NCBI GenBank assembly: GCA_016802295.1
Contig: JAESIW010000136.1
Span: 204,177 to 268,176, forward strand
DNA length: 64,000 nucleotides
From: Brachionus rotundiformis
Taxonomy: Eukaryota > Rotifera > Eurotatoria > Ploima > Brachionidae
Direction of reading: 5' to 3'
Shown: positions 46,935 through 59,389 of the stretch, one piece after another
How the letters are laid out: every line of letters begins with the position of its first letter
How positions within the stretch are numbered: position 1 is the stretch's first letter
Notes under the pieces: model-generated
What the model was told of the DNA's origin: nothing
What the model saw: the letters and a program-made list of their open reading frames with translations, nothing else
The model's database searches: none
Made by a program: the position numbers and the translations under genes

Positions 46935-49913
46935 TTAATTTTGTCTATATTTGTGAAATCTGAATGTATTATCCGGTGACTTGGTCATTTGATTTCCTGA
47001 TTGCTTGATGTCGAAGCTGCGTCGGAAGTTGGCAAAGCTACGCACTTCATGAGGAACTGTGTTTGGATTAGATATGTTTTGGTTGGAAAAAAAATCCTGC
47101 GCAAATATGTCCACAATCATAAAAACATCACTTTTTAAATCACTAAAATTTAAATATTAACTTTTGATTAGATTTTTATATTTTTTTAAATTACCCTTTG
47201 AAAGAGCTATCTAAAAAAAAAACTTTGGCTCGATTATAAATGTACTGGCATATCTCTAGGTCGAATTTTTTCAACTCTGTCAAACAACCTCCTAAAAAGT
47301 TCCTAATATTTTGAAAATTTTGCTTGTAAACTGAGATGGGTTTATTTTTCTATAAAATAATTATAAAATTTTATCATCTAGACAACAAATATAAAAAATT
47401 ACAATTGAACTATAACTAAACCATTTTTTTAATCTATCAAGGCAAAATTCTCTAACTTTTTGAATGCTTTATAAAAAAATTAATTTTCTTAAATGTTATT
47501 AAAAATTTTTTTCAATTACCAAAAAATATTTTTGTTTATCTGAGAATATTTATACAATTTCGATAGGAGATCACACATACTTTTTATATTTACATTGGTT
47601 AAATTAAAATATAAATGGTCCGAGTAAACAGATTCAACATTTTCCACATATTCACTCAGTGCTTTTATAAACAAATCATTTGTACAAAATTTAAATTCTT
47701 AATAAATAAGATAAATTAATTATTTTGGCTTTTAATTAGTTTTTAGTCAAAACCTACCATTTAAAATGCCGATCCCCTTTTCACATGTTAAATTTAATTT
47801 AGCCATTTCGTTTAGAATATTTTTAATTATTAATAAAGAGTTTGTGAATGAATTTTCTTAAAAAAAGGTAAATAGTAAATTTTTTTTATTTATTTTAATA
47901 GTTAAACTATTTTTACCACAATAGATCTGCAATAATCTTCTAACCTGAAGTTCCAAATCAATCGACTCATCACTCAAAATCTAAAAAAATCATTACACAA
48001 AAATAAAAATTATTTTTTTTCTTACATTTAACACTCTTAGCTCTACTTCTTTGATTTGAGCTAATCGGTCATTTTTTTTGGTCAAAATTTTTGGCTTTGG
48101 CCTAAACAAAACTAATAATTTGTTCTGGAAAAATTGCTCAAAATTACAATTCTTTTGCGAAAGGAATTCCCCCTTTTAAATAGCTTATTTAAACTAATTA
48201 GATAAAACACAATTAGCTTACTCATCGCGTGTAGTCTTTGTAAATTGACAAACTTGATTTCTTTAGTCAGCTCTTCTGGGTCAAAATCAACATTGGGCGT
48301 ATAACCTGTGGCAATAGTTTCATCACTATAAACTTGAATACAAAATTTCTAACAAGCTTTGGAAAAATGTTGTTCTAAGCTACTTATGGTCTGAGGCGTG
48401 ATAGTTTTCCTATTTGGATCAGCATTTTTGTGGCAAATGAACAATTCGTCATCATCAATTACATCAGCATCAAAAGATGTATTAAACTCTGGTCTTTCCT
48501 TTTCCGAATGTATTTTCTGGTCATCCAAGTCATCGGATATTCTAAATTTCTTATTAGAACTTGAATTGGAATCTGCTTTTAAATTGGTATAATTTTTTTA
48601 AAATTTCAGCTACAAAATAAGTACCATCGAAGACTTCGGTTTCGATTTTTGCATCTATCTCTTGTGATAAAGCTCTTTTAGATGTCGAATTTTTATCTTT
48701 GACTATTTCTCCATTTACACTTGAATACAAGAAGACAAATTCATCCGAATCACTGTCACCAGCTGAATTGGATTCAACAAGTTGACTGGCATCTTGGCAT
48801 TTTTCTCTGCTTGTTTCCAGTTCGATCATTTCCACTTGGCTCATATCTGTATCTTTGCTTTCAATACTAATATATGCAGGTGAGCTCATCTAAAAATTTT
48901 CAACTTTGAATAAAAAAGTATTTGTAAAAATTAGATTAAAAAATATTATAATTTTTATGAATTTTTTTGAATTGTAAATAATAAATATGCAAAATACCTT
49001 GGCGTATCCGTTGGAAATCAATTGGTTCCTCAAGTTGACTTTACTTAAACATCAAAAATTTAGGTCTAAGCCCTTTTTGTTTTAAAATATATGAATCTAT
49101 AATTTTTTGGCCTTATTATATAATGATTTAGCATAAAAAAACTAGATAAATCAGACAAGCTAAGATAATTTTAATTTTTTTTTGTAAAAATTGTATTTAA
49201 AATTTATAATTAATTACTTGTTGAAAATTTCAACAATAATTTCTTCTTCAAAACATTTTCGTTCTAATTCATCATGCTTTAAGCAGTTAAGTTTATTCTT
49301 GGCCAATATGGATACATTAAGTCCATTCTGGCTCATTAATTTTCTAAAATAGTCAATTGATTCCGAGCTCCATTCGCCAGTTTCATCTTGAGGTTCCACA
49401 TTTTTCAAACAGCACTTTTTAATTTGGGGCTCAAATTCATGGTAGAATTCTGGCAAGTCAGTCCTTATATCGTTTGGTGAATTTTCGACTATCAAAGACT
49501 CATCTAGCATACAAACCATTATTTTTTTCCTAAATAAGAATTTTTACTTGAAGAAATTTTTTATAAAAAATGACAAAAAATACAATTTTGTATCTATTGA
49601 TATTATTTTAGATCGTTTCCAGAACAAGTTTTCATCTTGAAAATTATCTTTGGCATTTTTGATGAGCACATTTTGTCCTATGCTTAATTCATCCGGAGTC
49701 GAAGGATATTTTCCAAAATTTCTCCGGCACCAATCGTTTAATTTCAATTGAAATGAAAAAAAATTATTAAAATCGTGAACTTGATTAATATCTTAATTAG
49801 TTTTAATTTTACAAAACCAAAATAGACTCACTTTGACCAATAATTGCCTCAAAATTCCACGGAGTTTTAACACACTTTGGAATAATAAACAATTTAATTT
49901 TATTTTCTAGCAT
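46935..49913 (-). CDS. Tudor-domain protein (extended Tudor fold, N-terminal)
   Basis: Multi-exon gene of about a dozen short exons. The first exons, spliced in phase, are 49913 (ATG) to a GTGAGT donor after IIGQ, a second from the CAAG acceptor near 49782 to about 49590, a third about 49524-49205, and 49043-48998. They read as an extended Tudor (eTud) domain: TPWNFEAIIG, LSIGQNVLIK, WKRSKIISID, DLPEFYHEFEPQIKKCCL, WSSESIDYFRKL and the closing VNLRNQLISNGYA. Such domains bind methyl-arginine tails of Piwi proteins in germ cells. The position of the usual FxDYGN aromatic-cage motif reads CMLDESL, so ligand binding may be lost or changed. The middle (exon from 48889) is acidic and Ser-rich; the C-terminal half is helical, ending HKYRQN. 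No second domain is recognised. Later exon borders were traced only approximately. It is assigned by pattern, not to a named TDRD family member. Confidence 0.7.
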
Positions 49914-50477
49914 TTTTTTTTCAAATTAGATTAAACAAAATTAAAATTTAAGTATTTTAGACTTGATTAATTTTACAAAATTAATATAACATTTTATGCT
50001 AATTTTGAATAAAGAAGATTAGAAGTTTGGTCAAAAAAAAGTACTTAAAAAATATGCCAAATTATTTGTTATAAATAAGTACATTGTAAAATTATCTAAA
50101 ATTATATATTAAATTAATTTAATTTTATAAAATTTATAAGTTTTATTTTAATAAATATTAACTAAATATAATTTTAAATTAATTGATTTATTTTATTTTT
50201 TCAAAATTGGCGCCAAAATTTGAAATTTATTTTACTTGAAATATCAAAAACTTCGATGATTTTTGTTCAAAATTTCTCAACAAATACAATTAAGTTCGGT
50301 ATTAGAACTTTGACTATCTTTGCATGCATTCAACTATATTTAATAATTTTTTATAAGCTCTCTATTTTATAAGCTGTACAATTCTTAGACATTAAGTTAA
50401 ATTTAGCACTAAATTTATTTAAAACGGTGTTGTTCGAATACTAAAATATCGTTCTCAGTCTATCTCTTTCACTCAGA
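49914..50477. other. Divergent intergenic region
   Basis: About 560 bp between the Tudor (-) and MELK (+) start codons, presumably holding both promoters. AT-rich; no motif recognised. Confidence 0.5.
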
Positions 50478-53425
50478 ATGTCTGCATTACAGTATTCCGC
50501 ACTTCAGAACCATTATGAACTGCATGAAACAATCGGCTCTGGTCAATATATTTTAAAAAAATTTTAAAATAAAATTTTTAATTTGTATTTCTTAACAGGC
50601 GGTTTTGCCAAAGTAAAACTTGCCACTCATCTCCTCACTGGAGAAAAGGTGGCTATCAAAATAATGGACAAAAAAGCCCTTGGGGTAATTTGAAACCAAT
50701 TTTGGGACAAATTTTAAGAATCTTTTTAAGGATGATTTGCCAAGGGTTAAGATAGAAATTAATGCTATGAAAGAGCTGCGTCATCAACACATATGCCAAT
50801 TGATGCAAGTTATCGAGACCGAGGAAAAGATTTTTATGATACTGGAAGTAAGAATTTTTGGTTAAAATTTCCATTCTTCATTTCCTAAGTCATTAGACAT
50901 TAACTTATTAAAAAATGTTAATTAATTTTAATAAAAAGCCTTCCTAATTACTTGAACAAATAAATTAAAAGTTATAAAATCTGACATTTCCAAATGACCA
51001 ATCTAGTCAATTATTTAGCCATTTTTTTTTATTTAATAATTAAAAGTTCTATTAAATTAAATTAAACCAATTTTAAGTATTGTCCCGGTGGTGAACTTTT
51101 TGATTACATTGTGGCAAAAGATAGGCTTAGTGAATCGGAAGCACGTTTCTTTTTTAGGCAAATAATTGCCGCCTTGTCTTACATCCATTCCAAAGGCTAC
51201 GCTCACAGAGACCTTAAACCAGAAAATTTGTTGCTTGATGACAACCAATGTTTGAAATTAATTGATTTTGGTCTCTGTGCCAAACCAAAAGGCGGCATGG
51301 ACCATTTGTTGAGCACATGTTGTGGATCGCCAGCCTACGCTGCACCTGAGTTGATTTGTGGCAGGAATTATTTGGGCGCTGAAGCAGATCTATGGAGTAT
51401 GGGAGTCCTATTGTATGCTTTGCTCTGCGGCTATTTGCCCTTTGACGATGACAACATTAACTTGTTATACAAAAAAATACAAAGCGGAAAATACGAACTG
51501 CCATCTTGGCTTTCACAAGACAGCATTACTTTACTAAATGATTTGTTACAGATAGATCCAAAGAGAAGAATTACCATGCAACAATTGGTTTATCATCCGT
51601 GGGTTCTGAAAGGCTACAGTTCCTCAGTTGATTGGCAAACTCGGTACTATTTCAAAGACCTGGACCGGGAATGTATCACAGAAATTTCCCTTTACTTTAA
51701 TAAATCAATCAAGGATATCAGTGACCATTTACAGCTATGGAACTATGATTTTCTAACAGCAACATACTTTTTGCTACTTTTTATGAAAATGCAGGGCAAA
51801 CATCCCAAGATAAGGCCAAATATGAAAAAATACAGCCAGTTTATAAACTTTGCTACATGTACTCAAAGCTCAGCCGTATCCAATCCAATAGTATCTATGC
51901 CGCCATTGCCAACTAGTCAGCAAATAAATGCCAATAGGATATTGGTTGAAAAACAACTGGCTTCTTTGAGCTGCAATGGAACAACACCAAAATCACCAAG
52001 CGTTAAAGACTCAACCAAGACAAGATCGAATCGGACAAATAATGAAAATTCACATACACATACGGCCACTCCTCATACCAAAGTTGGAGTAAATATGAGC
52101 ACAAGTTCGGCCCAGAAAGCCAAACAGCTCATTTTCGATTGTAAGACTGGTAAAGCCAAGACAGCAACACCAAGTAAATCGACCAAAATCCCCATACCTG
52201 ATTCAAATGTGGCTAGAGTAAAGCAAGACCGATCGCCATTGTCCTCAGCTTCGACCTCATCTGCTTCGTCGTCCTCGTCCGAATCTCTTTCTGTCTCATC
52301 TTCTTATTCAGTTACTTCCAATGGTCAGGATTCGAGCAATTTTGTCATGTCTAGCCGCATATCCAAAAATAAAAATAAGTAATTAATTAAATAAAATTAT
52401 TTTTTATTAATTAAAAATAAAAATTTGATTAGAAATGAGCATAGTGGAACGCCTAAAAAAGAAGTTAACTCGGCACATTCGTCCCGGCTCACATCTAACA
52501 ACCAAGACATATTTATTCCACCAAAAACTCCAGTTAGATCAAAGACTAGAGAAACTCAGTACACAACGCCATCAAAATTGGTTTCCAAATCTGGTAATTA
52601 AAATTCAATCACTTTTAGAAATTAATTTATTTTTATTTTTTTTAAAAGATTCAATGAAAATAAAAGTAACCCCATCAAAATCAATGGACTCGGACTTGAA
52701 TGTTTTTTCACCCAGCACCCCTGCCAGAAAGTACTACTTGGTCAATTATTTACAAATATTAATCTTGAAAATTTAAGGTCCCAATCGGTGGACAATGAGC
52801 TCAACCGAATGGACACTCCGAACAAAAAAACCCCTGTATTTGGCAGCATTGAGCGAGGCTTGGACAAGGTGAAAACAATTTTCACTCCAAGAAAGCGCTT
52901 GACCACTTTGGAAACACCACGCAAAGCCAGAGATACTTGCAATATCACAATTGTGAACAATCTTAATCCGGAAATAATAATGGAAGAGCTCATAAATGTG
53001 ATCAGTTCCAAGCATTTGTTATACGAAAGAAAGGGGTCAGAATTTATTTACTTAATTAAATAATAAAATTTTCTTTTGCTTTTTTTTTTAATTAATTAAA
53101 ATTAAGATTTTCGCTACGGATCAGTGTGTATGACGACTGGGGTCGGGTCAAATTAGCCTTCGATCTCGAAGTGGTACAATTGAAAACAAAACAATTGGGA
53201 ATTAGGCGAAAAAGAGTCAAAGGAGATACATGGCACTACAAAAAGTATTGTGAAGATGTCATCAGATCGGCCAATATAACATCTAATTATTCAAATGCGG
53301 TCAATATTCCAAATCAATCAGCACTTGGACAAAGCTATGGCGCCGGATCCAGTCCTGGTGAAAACACATTTCAGAATAGTATGCACAATAGTTATCAGCA
53401 AATTATACCTACTCAAGCTCAATGA
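50478..53425 (+). CDS. MELK: MELK (maternal embryonic leucine zipper kinase)
   Basis: Ser/Thr kinase of the AMPK-related group active in mitosis and early embryos. Eight exons, 50478-50541, 50599-50684, 50731-50847, 51078-52378, 52433-52593, 52649-52730, 52778-53035 and 53107-53425, join in phase to about 795 aa (human 651). The kinase domain starts HYELHETIGSGGFAKVKLA. It has VAIKIM (catalytic Lys), HRDLKPENLL, DFG (IDFGLC) and the MELK-type activation loop STCCGSPAYAAPE. A UBA-like segment follows, then a long Ser/Thr-rich linker. VFGSIERGLDKVKTIFT and the C-terminal KA1 domain (ISVYDDWGRVKLAFDLEVVQL, GIRRKRVKGDTWHYK) are characteristic of MELK. The linker is longer than in vertebrates and has a poly-Ser stretch near residue 490. 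All catalytic residues are present. Confidence 0.96.
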
Positions 53426-53863
53426 GTATTTTTTTTGTTATTTTTTATACATTAAATTTTATAAGTTTTTAATTACATTGTAAATTTATTTAATTTTTAT
53501 GACTTGGTAAAACAAATGGTTAAAATGTTTTTTATTTCACTCAAATCAAGTGAATATATAATAATGAAATATTAATGTAAATTAATCTATTAAAAAAAAA
53601 TATTTCTATTACTTTATTATTTTTTTGAGATAATCTTTTAGCATCTTTGCAAATTTATTTCAATTTGATTATGAGGCTTTTTTGTTTGTATTAAAATAAA
53701 TTGTAATTTTTTATCAAATGGCTTTAATTTTATTGGAATTCTATTTTTTTTTAAATAAAATTTTAAAATAATTCCGTTTCAATTCATATTTGGGAATGAA
53801 TTTAAAAAAATTAAATTTATATTTGAATAATAAAGCTTTTATTAACAAAAAAATTTGAATATT
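53426..53863. other. Convergent intergenic region, no gene seen
   Basis: AT-rich 3' flanks of MELK (+) and PTCD1 (-), with AATAAA signals on both strands. Confidence 0.5.
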
Positions 53864-56388
53864 TTACGATTTTTTGAATCGTTGGGTTTTTTTCACAAAA
53901 TACTGATATAATTTATCATCTTTTCTGGCAAATTTTGAATATGGATGCTGATGTTGTGTCATTCGGACATCTTTGATCCAATCATTGTACAATACTTTAA
54001 ATTTGTTATAAAAATTATTCACTTTTGAATAATAGACTGTTTCTTTTCGGCTATTTTGACCAAATTTTTCCTAAAAAATTCAAAATTTCAGCAAAAAAAT
54101 CCAATTAATAAATTAATTCATACCATTTTAATAAGATCTTTTTTCATATTTTCAATGTCCAATTCAATTTTATCTTTTAATCTCTGATCAATTTTAACAT
54201 CTTGCTCCTTGATAAACGAAAACAGATATGACAAATAGTTTAAATCCTTTTTAAAACGTCCAGTTGAATATAGGGTACTAATTATGAACATATTTAGTTT
54301 AAAATTCATTTCCTTTAGTTTAAAATTATTATTTTTTCATCTATTGGAAAAAAATTACTTTCATATCAGTCAAAAATTGTACTAAAAGATCATAAGTATT
54401 TATTCCGTAGGCTAGACAACCAAAAGTGACAATGTTAGGTGACAAGTTATTCTTTTGCATTAATTCAAACGCCTCATCGACCTGAATTTTTTCCTTCCTG
54501 GTTATTCTGCGCTTAATTAGCAAATTTATGAGGTCAATATTTGGTCTAATACCAAATTGTTCCATGGCACTTAATAACTTTTCTTCATTTTCCAAGTCAT
54601 TTGGCAATAGCTTATTACAAAATGTTAATTAATTTTAATAAAAAAAAAAAAAACCTTCCCAATTACTTGAACAATTAAATTAAAAGTTTTAAAATCTGGC
54701 ACAACTCTGTGAGATGTCATGGACTTTAGAACACCTTCCAATCCATCCAGCATCTCAAAATGACCATTTGGACTGTCCATTTGATGTGTTACATAGTCAA
54801 ATATTTCTCTTTCCAAGTTGTCTCTAAAACGAGTGAGCAATGAATCAAAATTTTGAGCCAGAATAAGGCTTTTTATCTCTGGTCTAAAGCTGCTTATACC
54901 CTCTAGAAGTTCTGCTTTGTCTACATTACTTTTAATGTCTTGCCACCATTCTAAATTTCTAATCTTGTTTTCTAGTGATTTACCAATGATCCTTAGATCG
55001 TCAATAACATGAACTTGGTCTTCTTCTATCTTAATTATGGAATCTGCTTCTTGGTCTATTTTATCAATAGTGCTTTTGTTTATAAGACAAATTTTTTCAT
55101 GATTTGCTTCTATTTGAGTATTGTTTGAACTATTTGATAAGAATTCAAAATCTTGGTCTGAAAACTGCTTATATTCAGTGGTATCTGGCGGGAAAATATT
55201 TTTATTTTCATTGGTAACAATTGGTCTCTCATTCCTAGACTTAGAGTCAACAAGATTTTTTTTTGAACCTATGGTACAATCGTTTGCCGCTTTTAGCATT
55301 AGATTGTACGAGTTTAAGTCTGGTTTTATTTTAAGCTTGAGTGCGGTTTGCCAAGCCATGAGCGCATACCGAAACCCATACTCTGGCTTACTTATACAAG
55401 CACATAATAAGTTGTTAATTATATCTACATCAGGCTTTATTTTGTTATAGATCATTTCATCTACAGCATTAAATGCTTCATAAACTGCACCTGATTTTCC
55501 ATAAGCGGAAATCATGGCTGCATAGTTTTTCAAATTCGGCGTTATTTGCCGATGTTTTAGGTAAAAGCGTATCGAATCACATTTTCGTATAGAATACTCT
55601 TTCCATGGTGAATTGGCACATGATTGAAACAAAATAGTTATAATTTGATGAAGTTTGGTAACATTTTTGCTCTCGTTCCAATCATCATCTCGGCTAGATG
55701 TTATCTTTTGTTATTTTTTTAGATTATATTAATGATAAAATTTCATAGATTACTTTTTTAAATAATTCAAAAACCATGTGAGTATATCCTAGTTTGGCTA
55801 AAGGCCTCATAATGGTTTTATAAAGCCACAACGTAGGCTTGTAGCGATCTTTGTCTATCATTTCTATGAAAAAAACATCTAAAGCCTCTTTTATTTTGCC
55901 ACTGTTGACCAACTCATTTATTTTATGACCATAATACTGTTCAGTATTCGGTCTATCTTCATTTGACAAACGAATATGGTTTAAAATTTTATCATACTGC
56001 TGCTCGATAGGATCCACTTTATTGCTTATTTTTGATTCATGAGATAATTTTATAAAATCTAGCTTCTCTCTTAACATTATTTATTTAAAAAATTTTAATT
56101 TTTAATCTTTACTTAAATTAATTACGGATCTTTCAAACTCTCGGACAATGTCCCAAAAGTATCCTCTGTGTTATCCAAATTAATTTTTTCAAAACCATTT
56201 TGAATTGAGATATTTTTCGCTTTTGAATCCAGCTCGGCATATTTGCTGCCGATTCCAAAAGTATCATTGTTCTCAGAGTGGCTGGATCTAATTGAAGGGT
56301 AGATGATTGTTCGATCTCGAATGAGCAATTTATAAAGATGGCTAATTCCTGTTTGCTTTTTTGCCAAAGAGTTAAATAAAATATTCAT
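53864..56388 (-). CDS. PTCD1: PTCD1-like mitochondrial pentatricopeptide repeat protein
   Basis: PPR protein that in mammals acts in mitochondrial tRNA/16S rRNA metabolism. Six exons, 56388-56126, 56069-55754, 55704-54667, 54610-54359, 54312-54124 and 54070-53864, join in phase to about 754 aa (human 700). The N-terminus is basic and without acidic residues for about 30 aa (MNILFNSLAKKQ), consistent with a mitochondrial presequence. EDTFGTLSE is a conserved PTCD1 motif. PPR repeats follow: YKTIMRPLAKLGYTHMVFELF, YAAMISAYGKSGAVYEAFNAV, PDLNSYNLMLKAANDC. A long insert separates them from GLEGVLKSMTSHRVVPD and the last repeats (SPNIVTFGCLAYGI). CANSPWK and the C-terminal YNDWIKD also match the family. 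It lies 275 bp downstream of the TMC stop on the same strand. Confidence 0.92.
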
Positions 56389-56663
56389 TTTAAAAATTAA
56401 TTTTAAATTATTAGAATATGTTATTAAATAAAAATTAAAAAAAAAATCATCTTAAATATAAGTTAACATTTCAACTGATCAATTTTATTTTATTTTATTT
56501 TTTTAATAAAAGTAATTAAAATGTTTAATGATAAATAAAATTGTTTATTTTATTTTTATCTCTATTCACTCATACCAATTGAACATGTGTCATTGATCCT
56601 GTTAAGTTTTAATTCTTGAATATGGTTTTTATTCTAAAAGAATAATTTATAACAAAATATTCA

Positions 56664-59143
56664 TTAATTTTTAAATTTTACAAAAAGATATTGATGTTTG
56701 AGCAACCGAATTGATTTTCGATAAGCCGTAAATATCTTCAATGTTGAATATATTAAAACTCTAAATAATTTACCAAATTTATCAAAATTTACCAAATTAA
56801 TGGATTTAAAATTTACTTACCCTAGAGTAAATATGATAAGAGCTAAAAACCCATCAGAAAATATCACTTGAAACACAAACCCAATGCTTTTCAATTTAAG
56901 GAAAATATTCTTTAACTCAATTAAATAATCAATAGGTTTGGGATAATTTGGAATATCAAAAGGGCCACAAGTTTTAGAAGATTCTAGTCTTAGAATTAAT
57001 AGATATTAATAAAGTACCAAATAAAATTTAATTTTACTCAAAAATAAGAGCATCAATAGATAAAGCTAAAAATATTGATAATAAAGTAAGGAGCAGCATT
57101 GTGGTTTCATTATGGTGCATCGTATCATAATTTTTGGGTGAATTATAAAATAATTTGACAGCAAACTAAAAAAGTTATTAAAATGTTGATCTATTTAGAT
57201 TTAAAATTTGTTACCAGTCTATTGATGAATAAAATTAATGAATATATACAAAAAACAAGTCCAAAATAGGGAGAAAAATAAAGCCCAATCCAACAGATAA
57301 ACTGAACAAAAAGAATATTAATGCTGTAATAAGAAATGTTCAAGGAAATCTCCTTTAGTCTAAAAAATTTTAAAATTATTTTCCTTTAAATAAAAATGGT
57401 TCGAAAAACAGAATTAACTTTTATATAATGATGTTACCGATAAAAAAGCATCAATAAAAAATCCAGAAAAAATGATATTAAAAAATCAAAAAACAAAAAT
57501 GTATATATTTGTTTGGCAAATTCATCTTCCCAGCACTTTTTTTAAATAAAAATTAAAACTAAAAGAGACAATACTATTAATCAAAATGGTAATACTTCAT
57601 TTCTATTAATAAATACATACGAAATGACCAGACCGAACAGGACTAGCTGCAAAAAATACATTCTAAAAAAGAAAATTATTTTTGAAATTTATTAAATTGA
57701 TAAATTGACCTTATTAAATTTAATTTTGTTTCAAATGATTTGGGTGAATTTTCTATCTTTGAGAGAAATTTGCAGATAAAAGGGGTCAAATAGTTGAAGA
57801 TTGCCATCACTGCTGCCAATATAATCCTTCTTTGGCTAACAAATTCATCAATTTTCTTAAAAAACAAATCAATATTGTGCTAAAATATGCATTTATTTTT
57901 TCAAAATTAAACCAACATTAAATAAATCAAATATTTTTATTTGTAGCAGACCGTACAAACTGCTACCAAGTACAATTAGAAACAAAAAGTTGACAGCAAT
58001 GACCCTCATTAGTTTAAGTTGAATTTTTTTGCCAATTTTCAAAAGCTAAAATAGCATTAAAACACTTCCTGTTATCTTTTAGTGATAAATTAATTACTTT
58101 TAGACGATTGCATAATTGTATTTGCTTTTTTTTAATAAATTTTCCATCATTTGAATAGTATGGCCATGAACAAAAAATGGTCGATGAAAAAATATTCAAA
58201 TGCTGAATTCGAATCTTTCGAATATACCAATTACTAATTGACTTGATCACTCTTTACATTTATTTATATTATTAATTTATTAGATTTATGGACCAAAAAA
58301 AAATTAATTAATTAATTACGCAGATCCTATTAACAAGATCCAAATGATGAAAAAGACAATTAAACTCAAGAGATAAGCATTCTGTAGACTGTATTTTAAC
58401 CTGTAGCCAAAGTCTCTGTCCTCATCTCCTGGAAAACATCCGTACACAATTATGTTCAAAAATTCGCTCTTCTAAAACCACAAATTCACTTTAGCTTTAC
58501 TTAAGATAAGCTCTTTTTTATCATACCTGAAGCAAAGAGCTCACATTGAACCTTTCAAAATCAACCAAACTCTTAAGACAATAGGAGTTTCTAACTATTT
58601 GGTCATCGTTTACCATGTCATCTACAATCAAGTAATTCTTTGACCAATAGATGATATGTGGAATGCACACAAAGCAAAAAATAATTGGAAAATAGGTCAA
58701 AATAGTCCAGCTTAATAACCAATCTGAGTAGATAAAGTAGGAGGCAGTTTCATGTCCAAGTGATTTCAGAATCGAATTACTCAATTTTTTGAAAAAGAAT
58801 GATAACGTCTTATCTTCATTTGCAGAATTTAATAATTCTTTTCCAGGAATCTTTAAAAGTAAATTATCTAAATATTAATTTTATTTTCATTTTTATTATT
58901 TATTTTTGATTGAAAAATTATCCTCAATTTTAAAATTTAAGTAGAATAATACAAATAAAAATTTACTTTATTTGATTGTTTTTTACTTTTTAAAAAGTTT
59001 AGGTATTTTTTATTCTTCTCATAAATCTGGCGCTTTACATCCAAGTCAAGAGGCTGTTTTCTAATGTAATTAATGGCATCATTATAATCCTTAATCTTTT
59101 GCAAATCTTGCTGGAAAATTTTGTAATCTATTTCTCTTCTCAT
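56664..59143 (-). CDS. TMC family (transmembrane channel-like) protein
   Basis: Multi-pass membrane protein of the family that forms mechanotransduction channels in hair cells (TMC1/2). About eleven exons. The first two are 59143-58967 and 58850-58527; the last begins near 56776 and ends at the stop 56664-56666. Landmarks in order: GHETASYFIYSDWLLSWTIL (first membrane segment, as SYF.FLR.L in TMCs), an IIVYGCFP loop, the CWED motif followed by FAKQIYTFLFFDFL (TMC signature CWET.VGQE.Y.L...D), FICWIGLYFSPYFGLVF, and SSKTCGPFDIP, the conserved CGPF near the last helices. The N-terminal cytoplasmic part is short (about 60 aa) and helical. Two apparent reading-frame breaks disappear with 50-60 nt GT..AG introns at about 57980-58110 and 57520-57585. 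The closest TMC subgroup cannot be told. UTP6 lies 247 bp upstream on the same strand. Confidence 0.88.
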
Positions 59144-59389
59144 TGTTTCTTCATTTAAAATTTAAAATCAAAAATCTTAATTAAATTATGAGTAATATAA
59201 TGGCAAGTAAAATGTTGATAATTTAATTATATCACGAATTGTGTCTAAAATATCTTAAAAATTACTTCTATAAAGTAATTATTGACTTGAAATTTTGATA
59301 AAATTGTTTTCCTTTTTAAATTGTATTATCTTTGGTAAAAAAAAATAATAAAACATTTTTTTTATAATTTTATTAAGCTTAAATAATTT

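Noticed and set aside
49740..49860. Missing AG acceptor between Tudor exons 1 and 2
   Set aside because: Recounting the T-run shows the acceptor ATCAAG near 49782 gives an open exon in the right phase.
57980..58110. Apparent frameshift in the TMC gene at an A-run near 58024
   Set aside because: A canonical GTAATT donor after NRLK and an acceptor before LLKIGKK give a 50-60 nt intron that restores the frame, so no mutation is needed. A similar apparent break before the CWED motif is also solved by a normal intron.
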